This document shows, in pieces, positions 1-7,153 of a stretch of 25,256 nt of DNA. Source of the stretch: Anaerolineaceae bacterium (GTDB lineage Bacteria > Chloroflexota > Anaerolineae > JAAYZQ01); the NCBI GenBank assembly GCA_012514775.1, contig JAAYZQ010000040.1, positions 1-25,256 on the forward strand. The letters are read 5' to 3'. The notes beneath the pieces were generated by a model. That model was given only the letters and a program-made list of their open reading frames with translations. It was not told where the DNA came from and did no database searches. The position numbers were made by a program, and so were the translations under genes. Each line of letters opens with the position of its first letter. Positions within the stretch are counted from its first letter, which is position 1.

Positions 1-582
1 AGCCTTGGGCGTTTCCACGAGTTGGGTGTAGGCCCGATTTTCGAGCTTGACGTGGCGCAAGAGCTCGACGGGGATGACCTCTGTGGCCGCCAAGGGCTGG
101 CCGCGTGCCAGAGCGTCGGCCAGGATGGGCAAGCTCGACCAGTCTGCCCCGGTGTCGGCCTGTTCGATGTGGCTGTCGAACAGGGTGCGACCGGTTACCG
201 CCTGGCCTCTGGCGTCGAGGACGAGGACAAAGCGCACCGTGGGCGGCAGATTTTTCAGCTCGTTTTCGATGGCGTCGACGATGGCTGCCTCGGCCGCCTC
301 GTCGCCCGCGGCGGCTGCCTCGATGTTGTGCCGCATCATGCGCGCAGAGGCGAGGCGGTGCGACGACGTAGCGAGGTCGTTCAGCTTGCTGTTATAGAAT
401 GCCTCGGCCAGATCCATGTCACGGCCGACTCGCTTGTCCTGGGCGTTGTCCAGATAGCGCCTGATGACGCCGTAGGTGATGGGGGTCCCGACGGCCATGG
501 TGATGGCTGTGGTCAAGGCAAAACCGATAATCAATACCTGCTGCAGCCTTAGCTTGGCTACACCCGCAAAGAGCTTGGTCAT
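1..582 (-). CDS. Membrane-anchored sensor protein, N-terminal part (runs off window)
   Basis: The frame is open from an ATG at 582 to the window edge, giving 194 codons without a stop, so the 3' end of the gene is missing. An AAGGAG Shine-Dalgarno sequence sits about 10 nt before the ATG. The product starts with a short basic segment and one hydrophobic helix (about residues 14-36, VLIIGFALTTAITMAVG region). It continues into a soluble, probably extracytoplasmic region of alternating Ala/Glu-rich helices and a beta segment (RFVLVLDARGQAV) that resembles a Cache-like sensor domain. This layout is typical of the front of histidine kinases, chemoreceptors or cyclases, but the output domain lies outside the window and cannot be named. 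An extended -10 promoter lies just upstream (633-641). The gene is separate from the mutL unit behind it, which is transcribed the same way. Confidence 0.75.
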   Translation of the reverse strand, partial: MTKLFAGVAKLRLQQVLIIGFALTTAITMAVGTPITYGVIRRYLDNAQDKRVGRDMDLAEAFYNSKLNDLATSSHRLASARMMRHNIEAAAAGDEAAEAAIVDAIENELKNLPPTVRFVLVLDARGQAVTGRTLFDSHIEQADTGADWSSLPILADALARGQPLAATEVIPVELLRHVKLENRAYTQLVETPKA

Positions 583-632
583 GCCCTGCCATCTCCTTTG
601 GTCCGCAGCTACATGCCGAGATCGCCTGCACT

Positions 633-641
633 ATTATACCA
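633..641 (-). promoter_or_regulatory. Extended -10 promoter for the sensor gene
   Basis: Read on the minus strand this is TGGTATAAT: a perfect TATAAT hexamer preceded by a TG extended -10 element, about 50 nt before the ATG at 582. The -35 position (656-661) reads TCGCCT and is weak, which fits an extended -10 promoter. The same TCTGTGGTAYAAT string occurs in front of mutL. Confidence 0.55.
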
Positions 642-685
642 CAGAACGTGCCAGAAGGCGAATAACGCGCACTGTGCCTCTAAGC

Positions 686-1669
686 CTACAGGTACCCGTA
701 CTCGCGAAACCAGGCCAGCGTATCCCGGACCGTGTCGATGAAAGGCCGGGTCTTGAACCCCAGCTCGGCGCGTGCCCGGGCAGTGTTCAGCGCCCGCCAT
801 TCGCCGATGGTCTTGAAGTGCTCGAGAGGGAGGGGCCGGACCAGCGGCAGCCGGCCGGCGGCTTCGCCGACGCGGACCAGCCAGCGCACGAGCCCCAGGG
901 AGACGTGCCAGCGGGGAGGGCGCACGCCGGCCTCCCGGGCCGCGACGGTAAGGGCCTCGCGGACCGGCAGATTCTCGCCGCCCAGGATGTAGCGCCTGCC
1001 AGGCTGGCCCCGCTCCGCGGCCAGCCTGTGGCCTTCGCCCAGGTCCCGGGCATCGACGACGTTGACCTCCAGGTCGAGCCACACGGGAAAGCGCCCCTGG
1101 GCCACGTTGACCAGGATCTCGCCCGTGGTGGGCTTGACGTCCCAGGGGCCAAAGACGGCCGTGGGATTGACAATGACCACCGGCCGGCCCTGGGCGGCAG
1201 CCCGCCAGGCTTCGGCCTCCATGGCCCACTTGCTTTCGAAATAGGCGCTGTCGGTGCTGCCCGGGAGATAGAAGTCGTCCTCGTCGGCCGGACAGCCTGC
1301 CCGGGCCGGCGCGCCGATGGTCGTCAGGGTGCTGGTGAACACCAGGCGTCCGACCCTCGCCTCGTCGGCGGCAGCCAGGACGTGGCGCATGCCTGTCACG
1401 GCAGTGCGCAGCGAGCCGCGCATGTCGAGGGAATGGAGCGGATAGTAGGCCGCGGCGTGAAAGGCAACGTCGCAGCCCTCCATGGCGTCAACCAGGCTGG
1501 CGGGCTCCATGATGTCGCCCACGACGTGCTCCGCCTGCAAGCCATCCAGCATCCAGGTGTCGCTGCCTTGCCGATGAAAGGCGCGCACCTGCCAGCCGGC
1601 GGCCAGGCAGGCGCGCACGATGTTGTTGCCGATGCAGCCCGTCGAGCCCAGGACCACTGCTCGCGTCAC
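686..1669 (-). CDS. NAD(P)-dependent epimerase/reductase, extended SDR family (HpnA/dihydroflavonol-reductase-like)
   Basis: The 327-residue product has the Rossmann nucleotide-binding motif GSTGCIG at residues 8-14, the SDR catalytic Ser113 (FTSTL), and the Tyr143-x-x-x-Lys147 pair (YFESK). These mark an extended short-chain dehydrogenase/reductase. Sequence style (GDIMEPASLVDAMEGCDVAF, then HAAAYYPL) is closest to the dihydroflavonol-4-reductase and hopanoid-associated HpnA group. That group is functionally broad, so the substrate is unknown. The start is a GTG at 1669 with GGAGGT 5 nt upstream; this ribosome site overlaps the mutL stop codon, and only 3 nt separate the two genes, so they are probably co-transcribed and translationally coupled. 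A link to the terpenoid genes further right is possible only by analogy with hopanoid clusters and is not supported by position. Confidence 0.88.
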   Translation of the reverse strand: MTRAVVLGSTGCIGNNIVRACLAAGWQVRAFHRQGSDTWMLDGLQAEHVVGDIMEPASLVDAMEGCDVAFHAAAYYPLHSLDMRGSLRTAVTGMRHVLAAADEARVGRLVFTSTLTTIGAPARAGCPADEDDFYLPGSTDSAYFESKWAMEAEAWRAAAQGRPVVIVNPTAVFGPWDVKPTTGEILVNVAQGRFPVWLDLEVNVVDARDLGEGHRLAAERGQPGRRYILGGENLPVREALTVAAREAGVRPPRWHVSLGLVRWLVRVGEAAGRLPLVRPLPLEHFKTIGEWRALNTARARAELGFKTRPFIDTVRDTLAWFREYGYL

Positions 1670-1672
1670 AGC

Positions 1673-3448
1673 TTACCTCCGCCCGAACTCTTTTTCGAGC
1701 TGTTCCACGGAAAAGTGCAGCACGGTGGGCCGGCCATGGGGACAGGTGCGCGGCGATTCGCACTGCTCGAGCTGGCGTATCAACTGCTGCATCTCGTCCA
1801 TGGAAAGCACCTGGCCCCCCTTGACGGCGGCGCGCTTGCACACGGTGGCGATGAGGCGCTCCTCGGCCCGCGATGCGAGAGGATCGTCGCCCTGGCGCAA
1901 CATCTCCAGGATGTCCACCAGGGCGGCGCGCACGTCGGGCACCACCAGGATGGCGGGCACGGCCCGGAGAAGTGTGCTGTTGCCGCCAAAAGGCTCCAGA
2001 TCAAAGCCCACCTCGTTGAGCGCGGCCATTTGCTCCGAGAGGACCGCGGCCAGGGGCGCGGGCAGGTCCAGGGTCAGGGGTTCCAGGAGGACCTGCGAGG
2101 CGACGGCGTGTTGCGCTCGTTCGGCCATCATTTTCTCGTAAAGCACCCGCTCGTGGGCGGCGTGTTGGTCCACCAGGTACATGCCCTGGGGCCCCTCGGC
2201 CACGACGTAGGTCTGCCCCACCTGGCCGACGACGCGCAGCAGGGGCAGGCGGATGGGACCCACGGGCTCGAGGGCTTCCTCGTCGGCGCCGGCTCCCTCC
2301 CTATCGAGCCCCCGGCCGATGGTCATGGCAAGCTGGCGCTCGGCGCCCTCTCCACGGCCTGCGGCCAGCAGGCTCTGGCGGCGCTCCCAATCGGGTGCCG
2401 GCCAGGTGCGGGGAGCGTGGCTCACCTCGGGGACGGGGGCGCGGGTGACCAGCGTGTGGCGGACCGCCCGCTGCACGGCAGCGAACACGGCCCGCGCCTC
2501 CCGGAACTTGACCTCGCGCTTGGTGGGATGCACGTTGACGTCCACGTCGCCCGGGGGCACTTCCAGGAGCACGACGGCCACCGGGAACCGGCCGACGGGC
2601 AGCAGGGTGTGGTAAGCCTGGACCACGGCGTAGGCCAGCGATGTGTCCTGGATCCAGCGGCGGTTGACAAAGAGGGTGATATAGGTGCGGTTGGCGCGGT
2701 GCAGGCTGGGGTTGCCGATACAGCCCAAGACTTGGGGCCAGGGCCGGGCCTCGGCGTCGCCGGCAGGCTCGGGGGCGGCCAGGGGCATCATCTGCTCGGC
2801 CATCTCCAGGCCATAGAGGGCCAGGACCACGTCGTAGAGCTGGCCGTTGCCGGGCGACTGGAAGGCCTGGCGGCCGTCGCTCACCAGCCCGAAGCGGATC
2901 TCGGGGTAGGCCAGGGCGCAGTGGCTGACGACGTCATAAATGTGGCCGGCCTCGGTCTGCGGCTGGCGCAGGAATTTCAGGCGGGCGGGCACGTTGTGAA
3001 AGAGGTGCTCGACGGTGACGATGGTGCCCGCCGGGCCGCCGCGCCCCTCCTCGCGCACGATCTGGCCGCCCTCGACGCGCAGAAAATGGCCCATCATCTC
3101 GGACCGGGGCCGGGTCAGGACCGTGACGTGGCTGACGGCGGCGATGCTGGCCAGCGCCTCGCCCCGAAAGCCCAGAGTCTCGATGCGGTCCAGATCCGAG
3201 GCGTCGCGAAGTTTGCTGGTGGCGTGGCGGGCAAAGGCCAGGGGTACTTCACTCGCGGGGATGCCGCCGCCGTCGTCGGCGACGCGGATGTAGCGCTGCC
3301 CACCCTCGCGGATCTCGACCTGGATCTGGGTCGCACCTGCATCGATGCTGTTTTCTACGAGCTCCTTGACCACCGACGCGGGACGCTCGATCACCTCGCC
3401 GGCGGCAATCTTGTCCGCTACGTCGGGCGGCAAAAGTCGAATCGGCAT
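1673..3448 (-). CDS. mutL: DNA mismatch repair protein MutL (endonuclease-type)
   Basis: The 591-residue product is a full MutL. The N-terminal GHKL ATPase shows motif I around Glu32-Asn33 (KELVENSIDAGA), motif II DDGGGI at 58-63, and motif III GFRGEA at 93-98. The C-terminal domain carries the metal-binding endonuclease motif DQHA-x2-E-x4-E at 427-438 (DQHAAHERVLYE) and the CPHGRP motif from Cys569. It is therefore predicted to be the nicking type found in bacteria without MutH-directed repair, as in most lineages outside Gammaproteobacteria. MutL couples MutS mismatch recognition to strand incision. The ATG at 3448 is preceded by AGGGAG. The linker between domains is poorly conserved, as usual. 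No mutS is present in the window. Two candidate promoters lie upstream. Confidence 0.97.
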   Translation of the reverse strand: MPIRLLPPDVADKIAAGEVIERPASVVKELVENSIDAGATQIQVEIREGGQRYIRVADDGGGIPASEVPLAFARHATSKLRDASDLDRIETLGFRGEALASIAAVSHVTVLTRPRSEMMGHFLRVEGGQIVREEGRGGPAGTIVTVEHLFHNVPARLKFLRQPQTEAGHIYDVVSHCALAYPEIRFGLVSDGRQAFQSPGNGQLYDVVLALYGLEMAEQMMPLAAPEPAGDAEARPWPQVLGCIGNPSLHRANRTYITLFVNRRWIQDTSLAYAVVQAYHTLLPVGRFPVAVVLLEVPPGDVDVNVHPTKREVKFREARAVFAAVQRAVRHTLVTRAPVPEVSHAPRTWPAPDWERRQSLLAAGRGEGAERQLAMTIGRGLDREGAGADEEALEPVGPIRLPLLRVVGQVGQTYVVAEGPQGMYLVDQHAAHERVLYEKMMAERAQHAVASQVLLEPLTLDLPAPLAAVLSEQMAALNEVGFDLEPFGGNSTLLRAVPAILVVPDVRAALVDILEMLRQGDDPLASRAEERLIATVCKRAAVKGGQVLSMDEMQQLIRQLEQCESPRTCPHGRPTVLHFSVEQLEKEFGRR

Positions 3449-3478
3449 AGGTCTCCCTGGACATCGTGCATGGCACAG

Positions 3479-3487
3479 ATTGTACCA
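3479..3487 (-). promoter_or_regulatory. Proximal extended -10 promoter of mutL
   Basis: On the minus strand this reads TGGTACAAT, an extended -10 element about 30 nt before the mutL ATG. The -35 region is not recognisable. The string TCTGTGGTAYAAT is shared with the promoter at 633-641. Confidence 0.45.
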
Positions 3488-3625
3488 CAGACCGACGCCG
3501 GGCGCCAGTCGCCGGTCCTGCGGCCTGCGGAACGCGTGGCGCTACCCCTCGGCCAGGGCCTTGAGGGTGCGCAGCATCCTCTGCTCTATTAAAGCTGGCC
3601 GCCTCGGTTAAGACGCACCACGCAG

Positions 3626-3654
3626 ACTATACCATCAGCCCGGGGGTCTGTCAA
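3626..3654 (-). promoter_or_regulatory. Distal sigma-70-type promoter upstream of mutL
   Basis: On the minus strand a perfect TTGACA (3649-3654) is followed after exactly 17 nt by TATAGT (3626-3631). A transcript from here would have a leader of roughly 170 nt before the mutL ATG. It lies back to back with the riboflavin operon promoter, with 46 nt between the two -35 boxes. The leader itself (3449-3625) holds nothing else I can support. Confidence 0.7.
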
Positions 3655-3700
3655 TGGCGAGATCTGGCGGCGACCGTTCTTGCCGGGCCCCGGGCAAAAG

Positions 3701-3729
3701 TTGCCAACTGCCGCAGCTTGAGGTATAAT
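3701..3729 (+). promoter_or_regulatory. Promoter of the riboflavin transport operon
   Basis: TTGCCA (3701-3706), a 17-nt spacer and a perfect TATAAT (3724-3729) place the expected transcription start near 3736, about 13 nt before the first helix of the FMN riboswitch. The hexamers and spacing are identical to those of the ppdK promoter at 24385-24413. Confidence 0.82.
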
Positions 3730-3748
3730 GCCCACGGTCAACCGAAGA

Positions 3749-3920
3749 ACCTTCGGGGCAGGGTGAGGCATGGCGCCAATTCCCGACCGGCGGTAAGGTC
3801 GACTCGGAACAGGACTTGATCCGGGGACCAAGCCCGCGAGTTCGCCCCAGGCTCTGCCTGGCAAGCGTACAGATCCGGTGCAAAGCCGGAGCCGACGGTA
3901 CAGTCCGGATGGAAGAAGGT
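3749..3920 (+). promoter_or_regulatory. FMN riboswitch (RFN element)
   Basis: The conserved RFN segments appear in the right order. ACCTTCGGGGCAGGGTG is at the 5' end, then ATTCCCGACCGGCGGTA, a variable arm, AGCCCGCGAG, GATCCGGTGCAAAGCCGGA, and GCCGACGGTACAGTCCGGAT followed by GGAAGAAGGT. The closing helix P1 is formed by ACCTTC (3749-3754) and GAAGGT (3915-3920). The family binds flavin mononucleotide and turns off riboflavin synthesis or uptake genes. The downstream intrinsic terminator and transporter genes indicate transcriptional control of riboflavin uptake: high FMN should favour termination before ribX. A 7-bp hairpin (3934-3950) between aptamer and terminator may take part in switching; that is inference. 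Confidence 0.97.
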
Positions 3921-3964
3921 GGTTGGCACAGGACGCAGCGAACCGCTGCGCGTGGGTCACAATG

Positions 3965-3995
3965 CCCCGAAGGCGCCAGGCCTTTGGGGTTTTTT
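3965..3995 (+). terminator. Riboswitch-controlled intrinsic terminator
   Basis: A stem of CCCCGAAGGC (3965-3974) against GCCTTTGGGG (3980-3989), with one G-U wobble and a 5-nt loop, is followed directly by six T (3990-3995). It lies between the FMN aptamer and the ribX start, which makes it the expression platform of the riboswitch. Confidence 0.93.
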
Positions 3996-4013
3996 GTTGT
4001 GCTGGAGAGGTGC

Positions 4014-4850
4014 GTGAGACAAATCTCGAGAAGCGCGCGCGACAATGCGACCGGCGGCAGGGCCGGACCGATGCCCGCCCGGCGCCCCGTCCGCTTGCCG
4101 TTGGAGGTTCTGCTGGTGCCTGTGGCCATGGTCGGGCTGGTGGGCATCTGGGCGCTGGTGACCCGCCTGGGCGACTACTCGACCTACCTGCTGCCATCTC
4201 CTGCGCGGGTGTGGGAGCGTTTCCTGAAGGTGGCCGTCGACGGCACACTGTGGTACCACACGTCCATTACCCTGCTAGAGATCCTGGGCGGCCTGGCCCT
4301 GGGCCTCACGGCCGCCACGCTCCTGGGCTACCTGCTGGCCAAATCGCCCCTCATCGAGCGTTTCCTGTCGCCCTACATCGTTGCCAGCCAATCGATTCCC
4401 ATCGTTGCCCTGGCTCCGTTGCTCATCGTCTGGTTCGGGTTCGGGCTGCTGTCAAAGGTGCTGGTCAGCGCCCTGACCATCTTTTTTCCGGTGTTGATCA
4501 CGACCATCGTCGGGCTGCGCTCGGTGGAGGAGGATCTGATGGACCTGATGCGCTCGCTGCAGGCCAGCCGCTGGCAGATCTTTCGCTACCTGGAGGTCCC
4601 GGCGGCCCTGCCCGTGCTCCTCGGCGGGCTCAAGGTCGGCGTCACGCTATCGGTCATTGGCGCCGTGGTCGGCGAGTTTGCCCAGTCCGATCGGGGGTTG
4701 GGGTTCCTGGTGAACCTTGCCAACCGCGGGCTGTTCGACACTCCCCTCATGTTCGTGGCGCTCCTTGTGCTCATGACCATCGCCCTGGGCCTTTACGGCG
4801 CCGTATCGGCCCTTGAAACTCTGTTGCTGCGCTGGAAGAAAGGGGGCTAG
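4014..4850 (+). CDS. ribX: Riboflavin ABC transporter permease RibX
   Basis: This is a binding-protein-dependent ABC permease of the ThiX/SsuC/TauC type with about six membrane helices. It carries the cytoplasmic EAA loop near residues 175-200 (SLQASRWQIFRYLEVPAALP), which docks onto the ATPase. Its position directly behind an FMN riboswitch and with a RibY-type binding protein supports riboflavin uptake rather than thiamine precursor or sulfonate uptake. The frame is open back through the riboswitch, but a start inside that RNA is implausible. I chose GTG 4014 because GGAGAGG (4004-4010) precedes it, just after the terminator T-tract, giving 278 residues. ATG 4071 (259 residues) is the alternative, with a weaker ribosome site. 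RibX is named from the predicted riboflavin system of Chloroflexus. Confidence 0.88.
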   Translation: MRQISRSARDNATGGRAGPMPARRPVRLPLEVLLVPVAMVGLVGIWALVTRLGDYSTYLLPSPARVWERFLKVAVDGTLWYHTSITLLEILGGLALGLTAATLLGYLLAKSPLIERFLSPYIVASQSIPIVALAPLLIVWFGFGLLSKVLVSALTIFFPVLITTIVGLRSVEEDLMDLMRSLQASRWQIFRYLEVPAALPVLLGGLKVGVTLSVIGAVVGEFAQSDRGLGFLVNLANRGLFDTPLMFVALLVLMTIALGLYGAVSALETLLLRWKKGG

Positions 4851-4854
4851 GAAG

Positions 4855-6144
4855 TTGAAGCGCTCTTCACTCCTGGCCCTGGTGGTCGCGGGCCTGCTGA
4901 CCGAAGGCATCTACCTGGCCATCACGTTGCGGCTGCCCTGGTGGACCTATGGGGGCGAGCTGCAAAGATGGTCCGAGCTCATGGGCAACGGCTGGAGCGA
5001 CCTGGTCGCTTGCCTGGCAGGCCTGGCCGTGCTGCTGGCGGCCTATGCCCTGGGCTGGGGCGCCGTGCGAAAGGGCGGCGTGCCGCGCAAGGTCATCTGG
5101 GCCTTTGGCGGCCTGTACGCCATCACCCTCTTCTGGCTCCTGCCCATCACCGCGGACCTGTTCGTCTACCTCGGCCGGGCGCACCTCTTTACCGACCTGG
5201 AGGGAAACCCCCTGGAGGACACCCTGGTGAGCAGGCGCGACGCTCTGCTGGCGGCGTATCCGACGGCCTATGCCCGCCATTCGTCGGCCTATGGGCCCGC
5301 CTGGTCGCTCATTTCGGCGCCGGGCACCATGGGGCGACATGACGTGGCCGGTGGCCTGGCCTATCTCAAGGGGCTGGCCGTGGCCGCCTATGCCGGCATG
5401 GCCTGGCTGCTGGAGCGGATCTTGCGTCGCATCCGCCCCGGCGATGCCCTGCAAGGGCTCTATCTCTTTGCTTGGAACCCCCTGGTGCTGGTGATGGGCG
5501 TGGGCGACGGGCACAACGACATGGTCATGATTGCCCTCGTCCTCCTGGCGTTCTGGCTGCTCCTCGAGACGCGGTGGCTGTTGGCTTTTCTCGTCCTGTG
5601 GCTGTCTGCCTGGATCAAGTACATGGGGGCCGCCTTTGTCCCCTTCTTCCTGATCTATGCCGGTGAACGCTGGGAGAAGCTGGGCCGGCAAACCTGGCCG
5701 CTCCTCCTGGGCGCGGGCTTGACGGGCCTGACGGTCACGGGGCTGGTGTTCGCGCCCTTTCGCGACGGCGGCGACCTTGAGCTGTTGGCCCTCATGCGCC
5801 GGGTGCTGATCCCTGTCAACGCGCCTCATGAAGCCCGCGACGTGGTGGCGTGGGCCACTGTTGGCGGCCTGATCCTCCTGGCGATGGCCTATTTGTGGCT
5901 GCTCAAGCGGTTGCAGCGGAGCGAGCGATCGTACCAGGATGTGTGCAACGTGGGGTTTGTCACCCTCCTTCTGGCCTTTGTGCTGGGCGCGGCGCGCAGC
6001 CAACCCTGGCATCTCATCTGGCCCGTGAGCCTGGCCGGCCTGTCAGATCGTCGCTGGGCCTGGCCGGTTGTTATCGTTTTGTCGGCCGTTATGTTGGTGA
6101 CCCAGCTTTGGGTCGAATGGGGAGCACCCGGACTTGGAGGATAA
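4855..6144 (+). CDS. GT-C superfamily membrane glycosyltransferase (MptA/B or DUF2029-like)
   Basis: The 429-residue product is an integral membrane protein with about ten helices. It shows hallmarks of polyprenyl-phosphate-sugar dependent glycosyltransferases: an acidic motif after the second or third helix (ITADLFVYLGRAHLF, Asp101), a downstream SAYGPAWSLIS segment, and the motif WNPLVLVMGVGDGHND with His220-Asn221-Asp222. Such enzymes transfer mannose or another sugar from a lipid carrier on the outer membrane face. The start is taken as TTG 4855 with AAGGGGG about 8 nt upstream; an in-frame TTG at 4813 would overlap ribX and has no good ribosome site. It lies 4 nt after ribX and 1 nt before ribY, so it is under FMN riboswitch control. 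The acceptor is unknown, and the gene is not a usual riboflavin transport component. Confidence 0.82.
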   Translation: MKRSSLLALVVAGLLTEGIYLAITLRLPWWTYGGELQRWSELMGNGWSDLVACLAGLAVLLAAYALGWGAVRKGGVPRKVIWAFGGLYAITLFWLLPITADLFVYLGRAHLFTDLEGNPLEDTLVSRRDALLAAYPTAYARHSSAYGPAWSLISAPGTMGRHDVAGGLAYLKGLAVAAYAGMAWLLERILRRIRPGDALQGLYLFAWNPLVLVMGVGDGHNDMVMIALVLLAFWLLLETRWLLAFLVLWLSAWIKYMGAAFVPFFLIYAGERWEKLGRQTWPLLLGAGLTGLTVTGLVFAPFRDGGDLELLALMRRVLIPVNAPHEARDVVAWATVGGLILLAMAYLWLLKRLQRSERSYQDVCNVGFVTLLLAFVLGAARSQPWHLIWPVSLAGLSDRRWAWPVVIVLSAVMLVTQLWVEWGAPGLGG

Positions 6145-6145
6145 C

Positions 6146-7153
6146 ATGAAAACGAAACGCACAATGTGGAGCGTCGTGACCCTGTGGCTGGTCAGTCTCG
6201 TCCTCGCCGCCTGCGGGAGGGCGCCCGCCGCGGAAACAGAGACGGTCAGGCTGGCCATGGGCTTTATTCCCAACATTCAGTTCGCGCCCTTTTACGTCGC
6301 CATGGAAAAAGGCTACTTTGCCGAGGAGGGCATCCAGATCCAGTTCGACTATGGCTGGGACACCGATCTGCTCAAGCTGGTTGGCACCGGCGAACTGAGC
6401 TTTGTAATCGGCAGCGGCGACCAGGTGATCCTGGCACGCAGCCAGGGCCTGCCGGTGCTCTATGTCCTCAACTGGTACCGCCGCTTTCCGGTCTGCGTGG
6501 TTTCCCTGGACGAGATGGGCCTCCAGACCCCGGAGGACCTGGAAGGCCGCCTGGTGGGGACGCCGGTCACCTTTGGAGCCAGTTACATCGGCTGGCGCGC
6601 CCTGGTGGAGGCCACCGGCTTGAGCGGGCAAGACGTGGAGCTGGTGACCATCGGCTACACCCAGGTGGCGGCCCTGACCGAGGGGCAGGTGGACGCGGCC
6701 ATCTGTTATGCCATGAACGAGCCGGTGCAGTTGGAGGTCAGCGGAGAGGAGCTCGACATCATCTACGTGGCGGACTATATCAACCTGGTGTCCAACGGCT
6801 TGATCACCAACGACGAAACGGCCGCCGAGCGGCCCGAGTTGGTGGAGGGCATGGTGCGAGCAGCCCTGCGTGGCCTGGCCTTTACCCTGGAGAATCCCGA
6901 CGAGGCCTTTGACATCTCCCGGGAATATGTGCCCGAGCTGGCCGGCGATCAGGCCACCGAGGAGGTGAACCGGGCCATCCTGGACGAGTGCATCGAGTTC
7001 TGGAGGGCAGACAGCGACGAGCTGGGCCGCTCTCGGCCGGAGGACTGGACGGCCTCTCAGGAGGTGATGGAGCGCATGGGCCTCATCGAGCCGGGATCGG
7101 ACGTCCAGGAGATGTACAGCAACGAGTTTGTCGACCAGGTGGAGATGCCCTAG
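6146..7153 (+). CDS. ribY: Riboflavin-binding lipoprotein RibY (NMT1/THI5-like)
   Basis: The 335-residue product begins with a lipoprotein signal peptide: basic MKTKR, a hydrophobic core and lipobox LAAC with the lipidated Cys at residue 23. The mature part is an NMT1/THI5-type periplasmic-binding fold (MGFIPNIQFAPFYVAMEKGY, then FGASYIGWRALVEATGL and SNGLITN). These segments match what I recall of the Chloroflexus riboflavin-binding protein RibY more closely than thiamine-precursor ThiY proteins. It should capture riboflavin outside the membrane and hand it to RibX. GGAGG (6136-6140) sits 5 nt before ATG 6146, and the preceding gene stops at 6144. An upstream in-frame TTG at 6134 is rejected because it would include the ribosome site. 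Confidence 0.9.
   Translation: MKTKRTMWSVVTLWLVSLVLAACGRAPAAETETVRLAMGFIPNIQFAPFYVAMEKGYFAEEGIQIQFDYGWDTDLLKLVGTGELSFVIGSGDQVILARSQGLPVLYVLNWYRRFPVCVVSLDEMGLQTPEDLEGRLVGTPVTFGASYIGWRALVEATGLSGQDVELVTIGYTQVAALTEGQVDAAICYAMNEPVQLEVSGEELDIIYVADYINLVSNGLITNDETAAERPELVEGMVRAALRGLAFTLENPDEAFDISREYVPELAGDQATEEVNRAILDECIEFWRADSDELGRSRPEDWTASQEVMERMGLIEPGSDVQEMYSNEFVDQVEMP

Noticed and set aside
686..1669. Hopanoid pathway link between the HpnA-like SDR and the terpene genes
   Set aside because: The SDR gene is coupled to mutL, lies on the other strand more than 13 kb away, and no hopanoid gene is present.
3542..3577. An 11-codon leader frame (MLRTLKALAEG) on the minus strand between the distal promoter and mutL
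   Set aside because: AGAGG lies immediately against the ATG with no proper spacing, and nothing points to attenuation. Likely chance.
476..3592. A 1038-codon open frame on the plus strand opposite mutL and the SDR gene
   Set aside because: It is antisense to two genes with clear catalytic motifs, its translation is rich in Gly/His/Asp/Ala without any domain, and it has no ribosome site. High GC makes long antisense frames common.
3816..4013. N-terminal extension of ribX reaching into the riboswitch
   Set aside because: The open frame continues upstream, but the FMN aptamer and terminator occupy the region and a ribosome site exists only at 4004-4010.
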